This document shows, piece after piece, positions 62,045 through 64,000 of a stretch of DNA of 64,000 nucleotides; positions within the stretch are counted from its first letter, which is position 1, and each line of letters starts with the position of its first letter. The DNA lies in NCBI RefSeq assembly GCF_000284595.1, contig NC_017671.1:467001-531000 (forward strand). Direction: 5' to 3'. A model generated the notes under the pieces. The model was not told the DNA's origin and did no database searches. It saw only the letters and a list, made by a program, of their open reading frames with translations. Source of the stretch: Stenotrophomonas maltophilia D457. Its GTDB lineage: Bacteria > Pseudomonadota > Gammaproteobacteria > Xanthomonadales > Xanthomonadaceae. The position numbers and the translations under genes are program-made.

Positions 62045-62804
62045 AGCCCTGATCGCCGAAGACGAAGAACTGCTGCGGCAGTCACTGGTGGAGCAGCTGG
62101 GCCGGTTGTGGCCGGAGCTGAAGCTGGTGGCCGAGTGCGAGGACGGTGCCAGTGCACTGGAGCAGCTGGCCGAGACGCAGCCGGATATCGCTTTTCTCGA
62201 CATCCGCATGCCCGGCATCAGCGGCATCGAGGTCGCGCGCTCGCTGTCCGAGCTGAGCCCGCGCACCCAGGTAGTGTTCGTCACCGCCTACGACCAGTAC
62301 GCCATCGATGCGTTCGAGCAGGGCGCGATGGACTACCTGTTGAAGCCGGTCAGCGACGAGCGCCTGCTGGCCACCCGCGAGCGCATCCTGTCGCGGCTGC
62401 CATCAACGCGACAGGACGATGCCGTGCTGGAGCGCCTGCTGCAGCGGCTGGGCCCGTCGCAGGGCGCAGCGGAGCGCCCGCCACTGGCCTGGATCACCGC
62501 CAGCAACGGCCGCGAGACGCAGCTGATCATGCTGGAAGATGTGGCCTACTTCCGCGCCGACAACAAGTACACCACCGTGGTCACCGCTGCCGGCGAAAGC
62601 CTGCTGCGCACACCGTTACGTGAACTGCTTGAAGTGCTCGACCCGCAGCACTTCCGCCAGATCCACCGCTCCACCATCGTCAACATGAAGGCGGTGGCAG
62701 CGGTGAGCCGCGACGACACCGGGCGCGGCGTGCTGCGCCTGCGCGGGCGCACGGAGACGCTGGTGGTCAGCCAACCGTTCATGAGCCTGTTCCGCGGCAT
62801 GTAG
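62034..62804 (+). CDS. LytTR-family response regulator
   Basis: 256 aa. The receiver domain has LIAEDEELLRQSL and AFLDIRMPGISG (phosphorylated Asp56), Thr in FVTAYDQYAIDAF and Lys in YLLKPV. The C-terminal LytTR DNA-binding domain has LEDVAYFRADNKYTTVVTAA, HFRQIHRSTIVNMKAVAAVS and RGRTETLVVSQPFMSLFRGM. It pairs with the kinase just upstream; targets unknown. Confidence 0.92.
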   Translation: MPLEALIAEDEELLRQSLVEQLGRLWPELKLVAECEDGASALEQLAETQPDIAFLDIRMPGISGIEVARSLSELSPRTQVVFVTAYDQYAIDAFEQGAMDYLLKPVSDERLLATRERILSRLPSTRQDDAVLERLLQRLGPSQGAAERPPLAWITASNGRETQLIMLEDVAYFRADNKYTTVVTAAGESLLRTPLRELLEVLDPQHFRQIHRSTIVNMKAVAAVSRDDTGRGVLRLRGRTETLVVSQPFMSLFRGM

Positions 62805-62837
62805 CCGCGCCGCAGTCTCCGCCGCCAGGAGCATTGC

Positions 62838-63182
62838 ATGCGTTTTTTCCTGCTTGTCGGCCTCGCCGCATTGGCGCTTGCCGGTTGCCGGAAGTCCACT
62901 GAAACCGCGATCACCCGCACCACTGCCAATGGCGTGGACACGCTGTACAGCAAGCGCACGGTAGTGGACGGCGTGGCGCGTTTCGAGTGCATGGCCAGCC
63001 GCAGCGGCCAGTGCCATTACCTGGTGCTGGACCCGGCCTGTCGTCCTGATGCCGCCTGTGCGAAAGCGCCGATACGGTCGTTCGCGTTGGCGGCCGGCAC
63101 GACCCGGGAGTTCAGGGGCCTGCCGAAGGGCTTCGCCCAGTGCGTCAGCGAGGATCGGAAAGAACAATGCCACCGTGAGTGA
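62838..63182 (+). CDS. Lipoprotein of unknown function
   Basis: 114 aa with lipobox LAGC (Cys17) after MRFFLLVGLAALALAG. Six further cysteines (FECMASRSGQCHYLV, DPACRPDAACAKAP, FAQCVSEDRKEQCH) suggest a disulfide-bonded periplasmic domain. It lies 33 bases after the LytTR gene, so possibly co-transcribed. Its end is inside a hairpin. Confidence 0.7.
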   Translation: MRFFLLVGLAALALAGCRKSTETAITRTTANGVDTLYSKRTVVDGVARFECMASRSGQCHYLVLDPACRPDAACAKAPIRSFALAAGTTREFRGLPKGFAQCVSEDRKEQCHRE

Positions 63183-63196
63183 TCACGGTGGCATTG
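63165..63196 (-). terminator. 14-bp hairpin over the lipoprotein stop, likely terminator for the minus-strand gene
   Basis: caatgccaccgtga and tcacggtggcattg pair perfectly around gtga. On the minus strand the hairpin is followed by ttctttcc, T-rich enough for termination of the gene at 63222. Confidence 0.6.
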
Positions 63197-63221
63197 TGGC
63201 TCCCCCCGCTTCCCTGAAGGG

Positions 63222-63836
63222 TCAGTAGGCAGGCTGTAGTGTCAGGTCGTGGTGGTGCTCGTTCTCGCCCACGTGGTTGAGGCGGCCGACCAGTTCGGAG
63301 TGCTGCTTCATGCGCCCGATCTCGGTCATGATGCGGATGTCCTCGTGGCGCAGCTCGCGCTTGGCGGTGACCGCCTGCTTGTAATCGAGCACTTCCGGAT
63401 AATGCTCGGCCAGGTCCAGTGCCTCGGCCACGTGCTCGACGCTGTCGGCCTTGGAGCTGATGCGTGCGCGGCTGTTGAACGCCTTCATCCAGCGCTCGAA
63501 ACCGGCCTGCTGATCGAACATGTTGGCCATGAACCAGATCACGAACAGGATCGAGACCCACGAGCCAAACACGACTACCACGCGGGTGAACGTGATATGG
63601 AAGTCGTCGCGCCAGAGGTAGTTGGCGATCAGGCCAAGAATCAGCAGCGAGGCTGCCTGCCAGCCGACGATCGAGGCGATCAGCCATTGGCACTTGGCCT
63701 GGGCCAGCACCGCGACTTCATCGCGGATCTGCTGCTCGCTGAGATTGCGCCAATGCGCGACCTGTTTGTCGAACGGGCTGCTGTAGAGCTCGTTGTCGCG
63801 AAGCAGAATTCCCAAACCCTTGAACAAAGCAATCAT
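63222..63836 (-). CDS. Membrane protein of unknown function
   Basis: 204 aa. Two hydrophobic helices near residues 52-75 (WLIASIVGWQAASLLILGLI) and 84-105 (TRVVVVFGSWVSILFVIWFM). The rest is soluble and helical (KADSVEHVAEALDLAEHYPE, then a His-rich tail GENEHHHDLTLQPAY). Overlaps the upstream reading frame by 4 bases (ATGA at 63833-63836). Family not recognised. Confidence 0.7.
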   Translation of the reverse strand: MIALFKGLGILLRDNELYSSPFDKQVAHWRNLSEQQIRDEVAVLAQAKCQWLIASIVGWQAASLLILGLIANYLWRDDFHITFTRVVVVFGSWVSILFVIWFMANMFDQQAGFERWMKAFNSRARISSKADSVEHVAEALDLAEHYPEVLDYKQAVTAKRELRHEDIRIMTEIGRMKQHSELVGRLNHVGENEHHHDLTLQPAY

Positions 63837-64000
63837 GGCTGGCTCCTTGTGGAACGTGCGTCGATCAGCATTGGACGGTGTGGCGGTTCCAGTTCTAGCA
63901 CTTCCAGCGAGCCGTGCAATGGGCGCAATGCCAAGCTGCGCAAGGGCTTTCCCTGAATCGGTGAATGTTGTTGCATCGCAGCATCGAAGCCGCTGCCTGC
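63833..64000 (-). CDS. End of an upstream gene or a short ORF, partial
   Basis: An open minus-strand frame enters from the right edge and ends at TGA 63835-63833, overlapping the next ATG. The visible part contains MQQHSPIQGKPLRSLALRPL and LEVLELEPPHRPMLIDARST. The overlap suggests translational coupling, but the frame is too short here to judge identity. Confidence 0.45.
   Translation of the reverse strand, partial: AGSGFDAAMQQHSPIQGKPLRSLALRPLHGSLEVLELEPPHRPMLIDARSTRSQP

Overview
The window looks like chromosomal DNA of a Stenotrophomonas maltophilia-complex bacterium (Xanthomonadaceae). The evidence is GC-rich coding sequence throughout, some thirty short GTAG-type palindromic REP units (the SMAG type known from S. 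maltophilia) between genes, and a set of effectors carrying the XVIPCD domain of the Xanthomonadaceae bacteria-killing type IV secretion system. No rRNA, tRNA or CRISPR array was seen.

Left part (1-11.2 kb): a minus-strand group of exported proteins (two related secreted proteins, a DUF2145 protein, a small lipoprotein), an ELM1-like protein, a RutE-like nitroreductase, a YceI-family gene broken by an apparent one-base deletion, a ferric-siderophore reductase with its PadR/YqjI-like regulator and a triple palindromic operator, and aceE (pyruvate dehydrogenase E1) ending in a textbook terminator.

Accessory region 1 (11.2-16.8 kb): AT-richer DNA holding a tightly overlapping three-gene cassette (dual-OB protein, DUF488, SLOG-like/DUF4326), a predicted modification-dependent SRA-HNH endonuclease, a small exported protein, a small gene behind a long structured leader, and two decayed TonB-C-terminal-like genes. 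Accessory region 2 (16.8-24.4 kb): a cluster of three XVIPCD effectors that share an N-terminal domain with a predicted His/Cys catalytic core, interleaved with lipoproteins that are probably their immunity proteins, then a YncE-like beta-propeller, two tandem paralogous lipoproteins, and a stand-alone XVIPCD protein.

Middle (24.4-43.3 kb): small enzymes and membrane proteins, two near-identical IS110-family elements in direct orientation (about 29.67-30.80 and 35.04-36.18 kb) flanking a metal-homeostasis block (dmeF/dmeR-like Co/Ni efflux; MerC-like protein and COG0523 zinc GTPase diverging from a Zur-like box), an ABC-F protein, a LysR-serine hydrolase-MFS cluster and a CSS-EAL c-di-GMP phosphodiesterase. 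Both insertion sequences sit inside REP hairpins of the same class, and their left ends contain two loops whose sequences match the target and the donor junction, as expected for a bridge RNA.

Right part (43.3-64 kb): a CycA-like permease, a lytic transglycosylase, a repeat-rich TPR-like protein, an NHL-propeller/M23-like fusion, a large composite inverted repeat, an ECF42-type sigma factor operon with DGPF, VOC and DUF1428 genes, a four-gene exported-protein operon ending in a CsgG/FlgT-like lipoprotein, an M28 peptidase, a LytS/LytTR two-component system and small envelope genes. Calls rest on reading motifs and layout by eye; no database search was run.
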